64,000 nucleotides of DNA from Mycolicibacterium bacteremicum (GTDB lineage Bacteria; Actinomycetota; Actinomycetes; Mycobacteriales; Mycobacteriaceae), in contig NZ_MVHJ01000019.1 in NCBI RefSeq assembly GCF_002086115.1, positions 28,594 to 92,593 of the forward strand, in the 5' to 3' direction. Shown one piece after another: positions 17,924-26,817 of this stretch (position 1 is its first letter; each line of letters opens with the position of its first letter). The translations under genes were made by a program, and so were the position numbers. The notes under the pieces were generated by a model, which saw only the letters and a program-made list of their open reading frames with translations, did no database searches and had not been told where the DNA came from.

Positions 17924-18730
17924 CCACCAGCGTTCCAGTACCCGCGCCAACCCGTCATCGGTGTTGGGTGCGGTGACCTCGTCGGCCGCGGCGATGGCCT
18001 CCGGATGCGCGTTGCCCATCGCCACTCCCAGCCCTGCCCAGCGCAGCATCGGGATGTCGTTGGGCATGTCGCCGAAGGTGACGATATCGGCGGCCTCGAT
18101 GCCGAGCGGACCGGCAACCTCGGCGACACCGGTGGCCTTGCTCAACCCGCTCGGCAACACCTCGATGAGGCCGTTGTTGGTCGAGTACGTCAGATCATCC
18201 TCGCTACCGATGTGCGGTGCGAGCGCAGCGGCCATGTCCCCGGACAACGCACCGGCCTTGCGGATCAACAACTTCACCGCGGGCGCACTGAGCAGATCCA
18301 CCAGCGACACCTCGGTGTTGTCCGGGTTCAGCCAGGCGTGCTCGTAACCCGGCGAACTGACGAACTGCGGGGTCGCCGCGTCGTGGGCACTGCGGCCCAC
18401 CCGCTCCACCGCGAGCCCCACCCCGGGGATGATGCGGGCCGCCGTCTCGGCGAGCCGGGTCAGCGCCTCGACCGAGAGCGTGCGGGCCGACACGATGCGG
18501 TCGGTCGCCGAGTCGTAGATCACCGAACCGTTGGCGCACACCGACATCGGGGCGAAGCCGAGCTGCTCGACGACCGGCGGAACCCACCGTGGGGGACGTC
18601 CGGTGGCCAGTACGAACTGCGCACCGGCCTCAACCGCGGCGCGCACCACGGCGACGGTGCGCGGGGTGACCCGCTCGTGCTCATCGAGCAGCGTGCCATC
18701 GACATCGGTGGCGATCATCGCGGGCAGCAT
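17918..18730 (-). CDS. HAD-superfamily Cof-type phosphatase (Rv3813c homologue)
   Basis: This is a 270-residue haloacid dehalogenase phosphatase of the Cof/IIB class. Motif 1 is IATDVDGTLLD with the nucleophile Asp. Motif 2 lies around ATGRPP. Motif 3 Lys is in SKATGVAEV. Motif 4 is FGDMPNDIPML. A cap domain lies between. Substrate is unknown; family members dephosphorylate sugar phosphates and cofactors. It starts at an ATG sharing one base with the stop of the acyltransferase gene upstream (TGATG), so they are coupled. It ends in a 6-nt tail-to-tail overlap with the amidase gene. Confidence 0.88.
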   Translation of the reverse strand: MLPAMIATDVDGTLLDEHERVTPRTVAVVRAAVEAGAQFVLATGRPPRWVPPVVEQLGFAPMSVCANGSVIYDSATDRIVSARTLSVEALTRLAETAARIIPGVGLAVERVGRSAHDAATPQFVSSPGYEHAWLNPDNTEVSLVDLLSAPAVKLLIRKAGALSGDMAAALAPHIGSEDDLTYSTNNGLIEVLPSGLSKATGVAEVAGPLGIEAADIVTFGDMPNDIPMLRWAGLGVAMGNAHPEAIAAADEVTAPNTDDGLARVLERWWL

Positions 18731-19467
18731 CAGGCGCGCCCCGCCCGGCGCCGGGCCGCCTCGGCCTCGTCGAGCAACCTGGCCTCATCCGGCGTCGGTG
18801 CCGCCCCGCCGAGGCGCCGCGGCACCCAGTGCGCACCGGCGGGGTGCGGATAGTCGTCCTGGACCCGGTGTAACAGGGTGGTCATCGCCGTCCTCAGCTC
18901 GATCATGGTGTGCCCGGTGTCCGGTCCGGCGGTCAATGCCGGCCCGGCCTGCACGGTGACAGGAATATTGTTGCGGCCCAGAACTTTCGGGTGATCTTTC
19001 GTCCAAATCCGGTGCATACCCCAGACGATCAGCGGGATGATCGGCACCTGCGCCTCCCACGCCATCCGGGCCGCGCCGGACTTGAACTCCTTGAGTTCGA
19101 AGCTCCGGCTGATGGTCGCTTCCGGGTATACCCCGACAAGTTCACCCGCACGCAACTGCCGCACGGCCACCGGATAGGACTCGGCGCCGGACTGTCGGTC
19201 GACCGGGATCGTCCCGGCGCGGGTGATGAGGAAGTTGACGAACCGCACCTCCTTCATCTCCGCCTTGATCATGAAGCGCATCCGTCGGCGACGTGCCGTC
19301 GCCGCCAGCGCCGCGGGCAGGAAGTCGACGTAACTGGTGTGGTTGATGGCCACCACCGCACCGCCGGTGGACGGAATGTGCTCCAGACCCCGGAAGGTGA
19401 TCCGGGTTCCGGTGACACGAACTGCGGCCCTGCCGGCGATCTCCAGGCTGCGAAAGACCGGTTCCAT
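18730..19467 (-). CDS. 1-acylglycerol-3-phosphate acyltransferase-like protein
   Basis: This is a 245-residue PlsC-type acyltransferase. Block I is NHTSYVD (HX4D, the catalytic pair) and block III is GVYPEATISRS. It closely resembles the next gene upstream. M. tuberculosis has three such genes in tandem (Rv3814c-Rv3816c) and two are seen here. The likely reaction is acylation of lysophosphatidic acid or another glycerol lipid, using acyl-CoA. The start is the ATG at 19467, 8 nt after the stop of its paralogue. Confidence 0.87.
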   Translation of the reverse strand: MEPVFRSLEIAGRAAVRVTGTRITFRGLEHIPSTGGAVVAINHTSYVDFLPAALAATARRRRMRFMIKAEMKEVRFVNFLITRAGTIPVDRQSGAESYPVAVRQLRAGELVGVYPEATISRSFELKEFKSGAARMAWEAQVPIIPLIVWGMHRIWTKDHPKVLGRNNIPVTVQAGPALTAGPDTGHTMIELRTAMTTLLHRVQDDYPHPAGAHWVPRRLGGAAPTPDEARLLDEAEAARRRAGRA

Positions 19468-19475
19468 CGATGTGT

Positions 19476-20249
19476 CTACTCCGGCGCCTCACCGGACTGC
19501 TGCGCCGCGCGTCGGGCCGCCTTCTCGGCGGCCTCTTCCATGTCCATCCGGTCGGCCTCGGCCAGCGTCGGGGCGCCGCCGCCGAGGCGGTGCGGCACCC
19601 AGAACTCGCCGGCCGGGTGCGGTCCGTAGTCGTCCTGCACCTGCTCCAGCAGGTGCTGCATGCGGTGCCGCAGCAGCGCGGTGAGCTCGGCGGGCGGCAA
19701 CGTGGGATAGATCGGTTCACCGACCGCGACCGAGATGGGCACCTTGGGCCTGCGCATGTTCTTCGGATGGCCCTTGGTCCAGATGCGCTGGGCACCCCAG
19801 ATGATGTGCGGGATGATCGGCACGTCGGCGTCGATGGCCATCCGGGCCGCGCCGGATTTGAGCCCCTTGATCTCGAAGCTGCGGCTGATGGTGGCCTCCG
19901 GATAGACCCCGACCAGTTCGCCGGCCCGCAATGCCGCGCACGCGGCGGTGAAGGAGTCCGCACCGCTGGCGCGGTCGACCTCGATATGCCGCAGCTTGCG
20001 CATCACCGGTCCACCGATCCGATGATCGAAGACCTCTTTCTTCGCCATGAAGCGGACCTTGCGGCCGCGGCCCTGCTTGTAGGCGGGCAATCCGGCGAAG
20101 GTGAAGTCGAAGTAGCTGGTGTGGTTGACCGCGATCACCGCACCGCCGGTGACCGGCAGGTTCTCCACCCCGGTCACGGTGAACCTCAAGCCCTGCAACC
20201 GCCAGACCAGACGGGCGGCTTGGATGACAGTTCCGTATACCGGCTCCAC
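19476..20249 (-). CDS. 1-acylglycerol-3-phosphate acyltransferase-like protein (Rv3816c type)
   Basis: This is a 257-residue PlsC-type acyltransferase with NHTSYFDF (HX4D) and GVYPEATISRS blocks, paralogous to its downstream neighbour. I chose the GTG at 20249, giving VEPVYGTVIQAARL, because this matches the start of the tuberculosis homologue as I recall it. The hexamer TAGTCT also lies 7 nt upstream, fitting a leaderless start. Earlier in-frame starts would add up to 15 residues without similarity. It heads a three-gene minus-strand unit (two acyltransferases and the HAD phosphatase). Confidence 0.86.
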   Translation of the reverse strand: MEPVYGTVIQAARLVWRLQGLRFTVTGVENLPVTGGAVIAVNHTSYFDFTFAGLPAYKQGRGRKVRFMAKKEVFDHRIGGPVMRKLRHIEVDRASGADSFTAACAALRAGELVGVYPEATISRSFEIKGLKSGAARMAIDADVPIIPHIIWGAQRIWTKGHPKNMRRPKVPISVAVGEPIYPTLPPAELTALLRHRMQHLLEQVQDDYGPHPAGEFWVPHRLGGGAPTLAEADRMDMEEAAEKAARRAAQQSGEAPE

Positions 20250-20256
20250 AGGAGTA

Positions 20257-20262
20257 AGACTA
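20257..20262 (-). promoter_or_regulatory. -10 element TAGTCT for a leaderless start
   Basis: On the minus strand TAGTCT (TANNNT) lies 7 nt before the GTG at 20249. No Shine-Dalgarno sequence is visible. Confidence 0.45.
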
Positions 20263-20347
20263 GTCACCGGCCCGCCGCGCAGGGCGAAGAGCATGCCGGC
20301 CGGCGTTAGACTCGTATCCGGGCAACATACCGCGAGAGAGGCTATTC

Positions 20348-21892
20348 GTGCAGGTCACAAGCGTCGGACATGCCGGTTTCCGGATAGACACGGAGGCCGG
20401 CAGCATCCTGTGCGACCCATGGGTCAACCCGGCGTACTTCGCGTCCTGGTTCCCGTTCCCGGACAACTCCGGCCTGGACTGGGACGCCCTGGGCGACTGC
20501 GACTACCTCTACGTGAGCCACCTGCACAAGGACCACTTCGATCCGGTCCTGCTGCGGGCGCACGTCAACAAGGACGCCACCGTGCTGCTGCCGGACTACC
20601 CGGTGCCGGATCTGCGCCGCGAACTCGAGGCGCTGGGATTCCACCGGTTCGTGGAGACCACGGACTCGGTCAAGCACCGGGTCAGCGGCCCCAAGGGCGA
20701 TCTGGACGTGATGATCATCGCGCTGCGTGCCCCGGCCGACGGCCCGATCGGAGATTCCGGGCTGGTCGTCTCCGACGGCACCACCACGGCGTTCAACATG
20801 AACGACGCCCGCCCCGTGGACCTGGAACCCCTGGTGTCCGAGTTCGGGCACATCGACGTGCACATGCTGCAGTACTCGGGGGCCATCTGGTACCCGATGG
20901 TCTACGACATGCCCGCACGCGCCAAGGAGGCGTTCGGAACCCAGAAGCGGCAGCGCCAGATGGACCGGTGCCGCCAGTACATCGCGCAGGTGGGCGCCAC
21001 CTGGGTGGTGCCGTCGGCCGGCCCGCCGTGCTTCCTGGATCCCGCCCTGCGCGACCTCAACGACGACCACGGCGATCCGGCCAACATCTTTCCCGACCAA
21101 GTGGTCTTCCTGGACCAGATGCGCCGCCACGGCCACCAGGGCGGCCTGCTGATGGTTCCCGGTTCGACGGCGGATTTCACCGGGACACAGTTGAATTCGC
21201 TCGCCCACCCGATCGACGACCCGGAGACGGTGTTCACCACCGGCAAGGCCGACTACATCGAGGCCTACGCCCAGCGCCAGGCTCCGGTGCTCGCCGCCGA
21301 GAAGGCATCCTGGGCCCCGGCCGAGGGCGAGCCGCTGCTGGAACCGCTGCGGACGCTGTTCGAGCCCATCATGCTGGCCTCCGATCAGATCTGCGACGGC
21401 ATCGGCTATCCGGTGGAACTGCGCATCGGCCCGGAGACCGTGGTCCTCGATTTTCCCAAGCGGGCTGTGCGCGAACCGATTCCGGATGAGAAGTTCCGCT
21501 ACGGATTCGCCATCGCGCCGGAACTCGTGCGCACCGTGGTCCGCGACAACGAACCGGACTGGGTGAACACCATCTTCCTGTCCACCCGGTTCACCGCCTG
21601 GCGGGTCGGTGGATACAACGAGTACCTGTACACGTTCTTCAAGTGTCTGACCGATGAGCGCATCGCCTATGCCGACGGCTGGTTCGCCGAGGCGCACGAC
21701 GACAGTGCCTCCACGACAGTGGCCGGCTGGGAGATCCAGCGGCGCTGCCCGCACCTGAAGGCCGACCTGTCCAAGTTCGGGGTGGTCGATGGCAACACGC
21801 TGACCTGCAATCTGCACGGTTGGCAGTGGAACCTGGACACCGGCCGGTGCCTGACCGCGAAGGGTCATCAACTGCGGACGACCCGGTTATGA
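20348..21892 (+). CDS. Metallo-beta-lactamase-fold and Rieske [2Fe-2S] protein (Rv3818 type)
   Basis: This 514-residue protein has two parts. An N-terminal metallo-beta-lactamase-like domain carries SHLHKDHFD (HxHxDH-type). A C-terminal Rieske domain carries RCPHLKADL and LTCNLHGW, which are the CxH and CxxH cluster ligands. This domain pair resembles CMP-N-acetylneuraminate hydroxylase-like proteins, but the substrate in mycobacteria is unknown. The GTG at 20348 has GAGAGAGG about 6 nt upstream. It is divergent from the acyltransferase genes, with 98 nt between the starts. The next gene overlaps it by 4 nt (ATGA), so the two form an operon. Confidence 0.87.
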   Translation: MQVTSVGHAGFRIDTEAGSILCDPWVNPAYFASWFPFPDNSGLDWDALGDCDYLYVSHLHKDHFDPVLLRAHVNKDATVLLPDYPVPDLRRELEALGFHRFVETTDSVKHRVSGPKGDLDVMIIALRAPADGPIGDSGLVVSDGTTTAFNMNDARPVDLEPLVSEFGHIDVHMLQYSGAIWYPMVYDMPARAKEAFGTQKRQRQMDRCRQYIAQVGATWVVPSAGPPCFLDPALRDLNDDHGDPANIFPDQVVFLDQMRRHGHQGGLLMVPGSTADFTGTQLNSLAHPIDDPETVFTTGKADYIEAYAQRQAPVLAAEKASWAPAEGEPLLEPLRTLFEPIMLASDQICDGIGYPVELRIGPETVVLDFPKRAVREPIPDEKFRYGFAIAPELVRTVVRDNEPDWVNTIFLSTRFTAWRVGGYNEYLYTFFKCLTDERIAYADGWFAEAHDDSASTTVAGWEIQRRCPHLKADLSKFGVVDGNTLTCNLHGWQWNLDTGRCLTAKGHQLRTTRL

Positions 21893-22233
21893 GTGCGCCG
21901 CAGTCGGTGTCACCGGTCTACGACGACGGTATGGTGCTGCTGGATCGCCAGGCGATCACCCTGCGCCGCTATCACTTCCCGTCGGGGACCGCGAAGGTGA
22001 TCCCGCTAGGCGCCGTCCGCTCCTACCGGGCGGAGTCCCTGGGACTGTTCACCGAGCGCTTCCGGATCTGGGGAAGCACCGATCCGCGGCGCTGGATGCC
22101 GCTGGATGTGTGGCGGCCCATCAAATCTACCCTGGTGATCCTGGACGTGCCCGGCACCCAGCCCGCGCCGGCGTTCACGCCGCTGCGCCCCGCCGAGTTC
22201 GTCGCCGTGCTCGACGAACTGCTCGGCGGCTAA
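21889..22233 (+). CDS. Conserved protein of unknown function (Rv3819 homologue)
   Basis: This is a 114-residue protein with no recognised domain. The sequence suggests a small beta-rich, PH-like fold (ITLRRYHFPSGTAKVIPLGAVRSYRAE, then FRIWGSTDPRRWMPLD). It starts at an ATG that overlaps the Rieske gene stop (ATGA) and is therefore coupled to it. It shares a CTAA overlap with the convergent MOSC gene. Function would follow that of the Rieske protein, but nothing in the sequence shows what it is. Confidence 0.75.
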   Translation: MSAPQSVSPVYDDGMVLLDRQAITLRRYHFPSGTAKVIPLGAVRSYRAESLGLFTERFRIWGSTDPRRWMPLDVWRPIKSTLVILDVPGTQPAPAFTPLRPAEFVAVLDELLGG

Positions 22234-23213
22234 CGCAACCGCATCACCGTCTGCTCCAGCAGCCACTGTGCCGCGCGGGTGGCCGACCGGGTGGCGGCCG
22301 TGGCGGCCCGCTGCAGACCGGTGGGCGGATCGGCGGGCCGCACCCGCACCTCGTCGCCGACGGTCAGCACTCCGGATTCCAGCACGTCGGCGTAGACACC
22401 GAGAAACCGGTCGGTGCGTTCGGCCAGCGCCCGGGTGATGGTCTTGTCCAGGTCGATACCCGGCTGCGGCCGGGTGGGAACCACACACCGGATGGTCGGG
22501 ATGGTCACCCGCAGCCGGGCCGAACCGATGCCCAATTCGCCACCCACCCAGGCGGATTCGGGGAACTGACGGTCGTCCTCGGCGATATCGATCAGCACGT
22601 TGGGCCGGAACCGGCGCACATCGAGTGGTTCGGGGCCGCCGCTCAGGTGCCGCAGGCTCGCGGTGCTCATCACGTGCACCGGGCCGAGGTCGACGAAGGT
22701 GCCCGGCGGGGTGGAATACCGTGCCAGGGTGATGATGTCCCTGGTCGAGAACACCGAGGTGTCCGGCAGCGCCTCGCTGTCGGTGAGCCCGAAGTCCTTG
22801 CGCACCTGGGCGGGACGGTAGTTGTCCAGCGATCCCGACACCGTCATCCGGTGCTGGCTGGTGTCACCGAGGACGGGCAGCGCGGTCAACCGCATCGGCC
22901 GGCCCGCCAGGTCGGAGAGCGCCGCGTGGATCCCCGGATCGTCACTGGTCAGTTCGCGGCCGTCGGGAAAGGTGATCGCCACCGCGGGCACGTTGCCCGG
23001 GCCGGCCCGCTCATCGGGTTCGACGAGATAGCGGGCGGTGCACCCCAGCAGCGCGGGGACCCGGCGGGCCGAGGCGGTGACGCCCTTCTCGACATCGCGG
23101 ACCGCCCACAACCGGTCCGCGTGCACGCCACGCCGGTCGATGCGCACCCGCTCCACCCGGCCACCGCCCATGGACTTGACCGGGAAACGCCACAGCTCAC
23201 CGACGGCAGGCAT
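22230..23213 (-). CDS. MOSC domain protein
   Basis: This is a 327-residue protein with an N-terminal MOSC-N-like beta-barrel region (ELWRFPVKSMGGGRVERVRI) and a MOSC domain. The conserved Cys lies in TIRCVVPTRPQPGIDLDK. MOSC domains handle sulfur or molybdenum cofactor, for example in amidoxime-reducing enzymes and YiiM/YcbX-type proteins. A specific substrate cannot be read from sequence. The C-terminal 25 residues (Ala/Arg-rich) look like an add-on. The start is the ATG at 23213. Its stop is shared with the convergent upstream gene. Confidence 0.82.
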   Translation of the reverse strand: MPAVGELWRFPVKSMGGGRVERVRIDRRGVHADRLWAVRDVEKGVTASARRVPALLGCTARYLVEPDERAGPGNVPAVAITFPDGRELTSDDPGIHAALSDLAGRPMRLTALPVLGDTSQHRMTVSGSLDNYRPAQVRKDFGLTDSEALPDTSVFSTRDIITLARYSTPPGTFVDLGPVHVMSTASLRHLSGGPEPLDVRRFRPNVLIDIAEDDRQFPESAWVGGELGIGSARLRVTIPTIRCVVPTRPQPGIDLDKTITRALAERTDRFLGVYADVLESGVLTVGDEVRVRPADPPTGLQRAATAATRSATRAAQWLLEQTVMRLR

Positions 23214-23221
23214 GGTCGTCG

Positions 23222-24025
23222 CTAGCCCGAAACCGTCTGCCGCAGTTCCGAAGCCGCGTCGGAGGCGGTGTCGTAGACGCGCACGATCGCCTCGTCACCG
23301 GCGGTCAGGTAGGTCGACTCGCCGAGCGCGGTGTATTTGGTGGCCCCGATGCCGATCAGCACGTACTCGGGATGCCCGGCGGCCACCATGAGGGCGCCGA
23401 CATCCTCCAGCGGCGTGTCATCGGAACCCTTCTGGTTGGCCAGCCGCTCGGTGATCCAGTCCAGCAGCACCTCGCCGTAATACGAGTAACCCAGCAGCGG
23501 GCTGTCCACGCCGTATTCGTGCTCCTGGCCGTCGGCGCTGTGCAGATAACAGACCAGCCGCAGCGTCGCCGTGGGGCCGTCCGGCGTCAGGTCGCCGATG
23601 TCGAAGAACTGGCGCGCAACACCTTTGGAGGCCGATCCCCAGTTCTTCTTGTCGCTGATCTTGCGCGCGCCCGGGCGCCGGATCGAGCAGTCGTTGAACG
23701 CGCCGAGCGCGAACGGCTCCAACGATGCGACGGTATCGCCGTTCCAGCGCACCCGGCAGGCCAGCCCGACCTCGGGCTCGATCTGCAGGTTCAGTGGCTC
23801 GTCGCTGGCCGGCAGGGTGATGGTGTCCTGGGACAGCGGGAACTCACCGAGCTGCCCGTCGTGACCGGGGGCGTACCACGGGAAGATGCCCTTGGGCGCC
23901 GAACCCTCACTCGTCACGTTGGCGAAATCGACTGCCTCGCCGGCCTGTTCGAGGTGCCCGGCGAAGTTGCCTGCCACCCCGAAGCCGAACCAGCCGCGCA
24001 GTTCGTCGATGTCGATGTCGATCAC
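23222..24025 (-). CDS. Conserved protein of unknown function, possibly FAH-like fold
   Basis: I do not recognise this 267-residue protein with certainty; it may be a DUF5718-type protein. Segments such as LNLQIEPEVGLACRVRWNG and the C-terminal TYLTAGDEAIVRVYD recall the fumarylacetoacetate hydrolase fold, but that is inference. There is no signal peptide or membrane segment. The GTG start at 24025 overlaps the serS stop by 4 nt (GTGA), so it is translated from the serS message. The MOSC gene begins 8 nt downstream. An RNA or amino-acid link through SerS is possible but unsupported. Confidence 0.7.
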   Translation of the reverse strand: MIDIDIDELRGWFGFGVAGNFAGHLEQAGEAVDFANVTSEGSAPKGIFPWYAPGHDGQLGEFPLSQDTITLPASDEPLNLQIEPEVGLACRVRWNGDTVASLEPFALGAFNDCSIRRPGARKISDKKNWGSASKGVARQFFDIGDLTPDGPTATLRLVCYLHSADGQEHEYGVDSPLLGYSYYGEVLLDWITERLANQKGSDDTPLEDVGALMVAAGHPEYVLIGIGATKYTALGESTYLTAGDEAIVRVYDTASDAASELRQTVSG

Positions 24026-25275
24026 GGTGTCAGGACCTCCGTACCTACGTAGGGCACCAGCGCCGGGGGCACCCGGACGCTGCCGTCGGGCTGCTGATGG
24101 TTCTCCAGGATGGCGACCAGCCACCGGGTGGTCGCCAGGGTGCCGTTCAGGGTCGCGGCGATCTGCGGCTTGCCGCTCTCGTCGCGGTAGCGGGTGGACA
24201 ACCGGCGCGCCTGGAACGTCGAGCAGTTCGACGTCGAGGTGAGTTCACGGTAGGTGCCCTGCGTCGGCACCCAGGCCTCGCAGTCGTACTTGCGGGCCGC
24301 CGATGAGCCGAGATCACCTGCGGCGACATCGATCACCCGATAGGGCACGTCGATCGCGGCGAGCATCTCGCGCTGCCAGCCGAGCAGCCGCTGATGTTCG
24401 GCCTCGGCGTCCTCGGGTCGGCAGTAGACGAACGCCTCGACCTTGTCGAACTGGTGCACCCGGATGATGCCCCGGGTGTCCTTGCCGTAGCTGCCCGCCT
24501 CCCGGCGGAAGCACGACGACCAGCCGGCGTACCGCTTGGGCCCGTCGGACAGGTCGAGGATCTCGTCACTGTGGTAGCCGGCCAGCGGCACCTCCGAGGT
24601 GCCCACCAGATAGAGGTCGTCGGCCTCCAGCCGGTAGATCTCGTCGGCGTGCGCGCCGAGGAACCCGGTCCCGGCCATCACCTCCGGCCGCACCAGCACG
24701 GGCGGGATCATCAGCGTGAAACCGTTCTCGGTGGCCAGTCGGACCGCGAGCTGCAGCAGTCCCAGCTGCAGCAGGGCGCCGCGACCGGTCAGGAAGTAGA
24801 ACCGCGAACCCGACACCTTGGCGCCGCGCTCCATGTCGATCAGGCCGAGCGACTCACCGATGTCGAGGTGATCGCGCGGGTTCTCGATCACCGGCGGCGC
24901 CCCGACCGTGTCGAGCACCACGAAATCGTCCTCGCCACCGGCGGGCACACCGTCGACGATGATGTTGGACACCGCCATGTGGGCCGCGGTGAACGCGGTC
25001 TCGGCCTCGGCCTGCGCCGCCTCGGCGCTCCTGACCTCCTCGGCCAGTTCCTTCGCCCGGGCCAGCAGCCCGGGACGTTCCTCCGGGGAGGCCTTCCCGA
25101 CCGACTTGCTGGCGACCTTCTGGTCGGCGCGCAGGGTGTCGGCGGTCGAGATCGCGGCGCGGCGGGTGGCATCGGCGGCCAGCAGCGAGTCCACCAGGCC
25201 CGGATCCTCGCCGCGGGCACGCTGTGAGGCGCGGACCCGATCGGGATCGTCACGGAGCAACTTGAGGTCGATCAC
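24022..25275 (-). CDS. serS: Seryl-tRNA synthetase SerS
   Basis: SerS charges tRNA-Ser and tRNA-Sec with serine. The protein has 417 residues. An N-terminal coiled-coil arm (about 30-100) binds the tRNA. The class II core has motif 2 (FRREAGSYGKDTRGIIRVHQF) and motif 3 (TLNGTLATTRWLVAILEN). The start is a GTG at 25275 (VIDLKLLRDDP), as usual for the family. TAGGGT lies 7 nt before it, so the message is probably leaderless. The frame stays open further upstream but is not conserved. The DUF/FAH-like gene is coupled to its stop. Confidence 0.96.
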   Translation of the reverse strand: MIDLKLLRDDPDRVRASQRARGEDPGLVDSLLAADATRRAAISTADTLRADQKVASKSVGKASPEERPGLLARAKELAEEVRSAEAAQAEAETAFTAAHMAVSNIIVDGVPAGGEDDFVVLDTVGAPPVIENPRDHLDIGESLGLIDMERGAKVSGSRFYFLTGRGALLQLGLLQLAVRLATENGFTLMIPPVLVRPEVMAGTGFLGAHADEIYRLEADDLYLVGTSEVPLAGYHSDEILDLSDGPKRYAGWSSCFRREAGSYGKDTRGIIRVHQFDKVEAFVYCRPEDAEAEHQRLLGWQREMLAAIDVPYRVIDVAAGDLGSSAARKYDCEAWVPTQGTYRELTSTSNCSTFQARRLSTRYRDESGKPQIAATLNGTLATTRWLVAILENHQQPDGSVRVPPALVPYVGTEVLTP

Positions 25276-25282
25276 GGCGGTA

Positions 25283-25288
25283 ACCCTA
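25283..25288 (-). promoter_or_regulatory. -10 element TAGGGT for serS (leaderless)
   Basis: On the minus strand TAGGGT lies 7 nt before the serS GTG. The same hexamer precedes pheA at the same kind of distance. Confidence 0.5.
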
Positions 25289-25337
25289 CTTGCGGCGGAC
25301 GCGGCCGGACTGCGCGGGCCACAACCACATAACATTA

Positions 25338-25378
25338 CAAGTGCATCACTTGTCACACATCGTGACACGCCTGTCACA
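25338..25378. promoter_or_regulatory. Two adjoining palindromes between serS and the septum-formation-type gene
   Basis: CAAGTG-CAT-CACTTG (25338-25352) is a perfect 15-nt palindrome. It runs into TGTCAC-ACATC-GTGACA (25351-25367), and a third TGTCACA copy lies at 25372-25378. The block sits just before the ATG at 25389 and after a possible -10 (TAACAT, 25330-25335), the place expected for a repressor site. The binding protein is unknown. Confidence 0.5.
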
Positions 25379-25388
25379 ATGGGAGGCG

Positions 25389-26813
25389 ATGTTGGACGCA
25401 CCCGATCACCCGGAACCGTTTCTGGACGAGGCCCAGGCCTCGCCGAAGCCGGTCTCCCGCTGGCGCCGCGCACTGTCGGTGAGCAGCCCGCTCAGTCCCA
25501 CGCGGCGCGCCCTGCTGCTGACCGCGCTCGGCGGATTGATGATCGCGGGCGTCATCACGGTGCTGCCGGACAGTGCCGCGGGCGGGCGGCTGGCCGGCCT
25601 GAACGCCGGGACCGGCGCGTTGGGTCTGCGCAGCAACAGCACCTTCGACAACGCCAAGAGCGGCGACTGCCTGAGCTGGCCCGAGCGCACCCCGGATGCG
25701 GCGCAGGTCGTCGACTGCACCACCGAACACCGCTTCGAGGTCGCCGAGTCGGTCGACATGCGGACCTTCCCGGGCACCGAGTACGGCCCGGATGCCGCGC
25801 CGCCGTCGCCGGCCCGCATCCAGCAGATCAGCCAGGAGCAGTGCCAGAGCGCGGTGCAGCGCTACCTCGGTGACCGTTTCGACCCCAACGGCCGCTTCAC
25901 CGTCAGCCTGCTCTGGTCCGGCGAGAAGGCCTGGCGGCAGGCCGGCGAGCGACGCATGCTCTGCGGTCTGCAACTGCCCGGCGCCAACAATCAGCAGCAG
26001 GCGTTCCAGGGCAAGGTCGCCGACATCGACCAGTCCAAGGTCTGGCCGGCCGGCACCTGCCTGGGCATCGACCCGGCGACCAACCAGCCGACCGACATCC
26101 CGGTGGACTGCGCGGGCCCGCACTCCCTTGAGGTCACCGGCTCGGTGAACCTGGCCGAGAAGTTCCCGCAGGGGCTGCCGCCGGAGGCCGAGCAGGACAC
26201 CTTCGTCAAGGACAACTGCGCCCGCGTCACCGAGGCCTACCTGGCACCGCTGGAGTTGCGCACCACGACGCTGACGCTGGTGTACAGCACGATCGCGCTG
26301 CCGAGCTGGTCGGCGGGCAGTCATCAGGTGTCCTGCAGCATCGGCGCGACGCTGGGCAACGGTGGCTGGTCCACCCTGCTCAACAGCGCCAAGGGCCCGC
26401 TGATGATCAACGGCCGTCCGCCGGTGCCACCGCCGGACATCCCCGACGAGCGGCTGACCATCCCGGCGATCCCGATGCCGCCGGTGGACACCTCCTCGCA
26501 GATCACCTACGACCAGAGCGACAGCAGCTACGACAGCGGCTCGAGCAGTGATTCCGGGAGCAGCAGCAGCGAGCAGACCGAATCCACCGAGCATCTTCCG
26601 GGGCAGTCCGCGCAGACCAGCGAGGCGCCGGCCACCGAGACCCCGGTGGGCGGCAACACCTTCCTCAACGGCCCACCCGTCCCCGTACTGCCGCCGCCGC
26701 CCGGCGCGCCGGCGGCCGGTCCGCCGATGGAGGGCGCCGCCCCGGTGCCGCCACCGCCCGGCGCTCCGGCACCCCCGGTGATCGTTCCGCCGCCCGGCCC
26801 GCCGGCCCCGTGA
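25389..26813 (+). CDS. Membrane-anchored septum-formation-type protein (Rv3835 homologue)
   Basis: This is a 474-residue protein. A cytoplasmic N-terminus of about 45 residues is followed by one membrane helix (ALLLTALGGLMIAGVITVL). An extracytoplasmic region holds two related Cys-containing modules (SGDCLSWPERTP...VVDCTTEHRFEV and AGTCLGIDPATN...VDCAGPHSLEV), which fits the septum formation family repeat. The C-terminal 120 residues are Ser/Thr- then Pro-rich. I chose the ATG at 25389 (MLDAPDHPEPF), which matches the tuberculosis homologue. GGGAGG is only 2 nt away, an unusual spacing. The following zincin gene begins 4 nt after its stop. Confidence 0.8.
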   Translation: MLDAPDHPEPFLDEAQASPKPVSRWRRALSVSSPLSPTRRALLLTALGGLMIAGVITVLPDSAAGGRLAGLNAGTGALGLRSNSTFDNAKSGDCLSWPERTPDAAQVVDCTTEHRFEVAESVDMRTFPGTEYGPDAAPPSPARIQQISQEQCQSAVQRYLGDRFDPNGRFTVSLLWSGEKAWRQAGERRMLCGLQLPGANNQQQAFQGKVADIDQSKVWPAGTCLGIDPATNQPTDIPVDCAGPHSLEVTGSVNLAEKFPQGLPPEAEQDTFVKDNCARVTEAYLAPLELRTTTLTLVYSTIALPSWSAGSHQVSCSIGATLGNGGWSTLLNSAKGPLMINGRPPVPPPDIPDERLTIPAIPMPPVDTSSQITYDQSDSSYDSGSSSDSGSSSSEQTESTEHLPGQSAQTSEAPATETPVGGNTFLNGPPVPVLPPPPGAPAAGPPMEGAAPVPPPPGAPAPPVIVPPPGPPAP

Positions 26814-26817
26814 CCGC

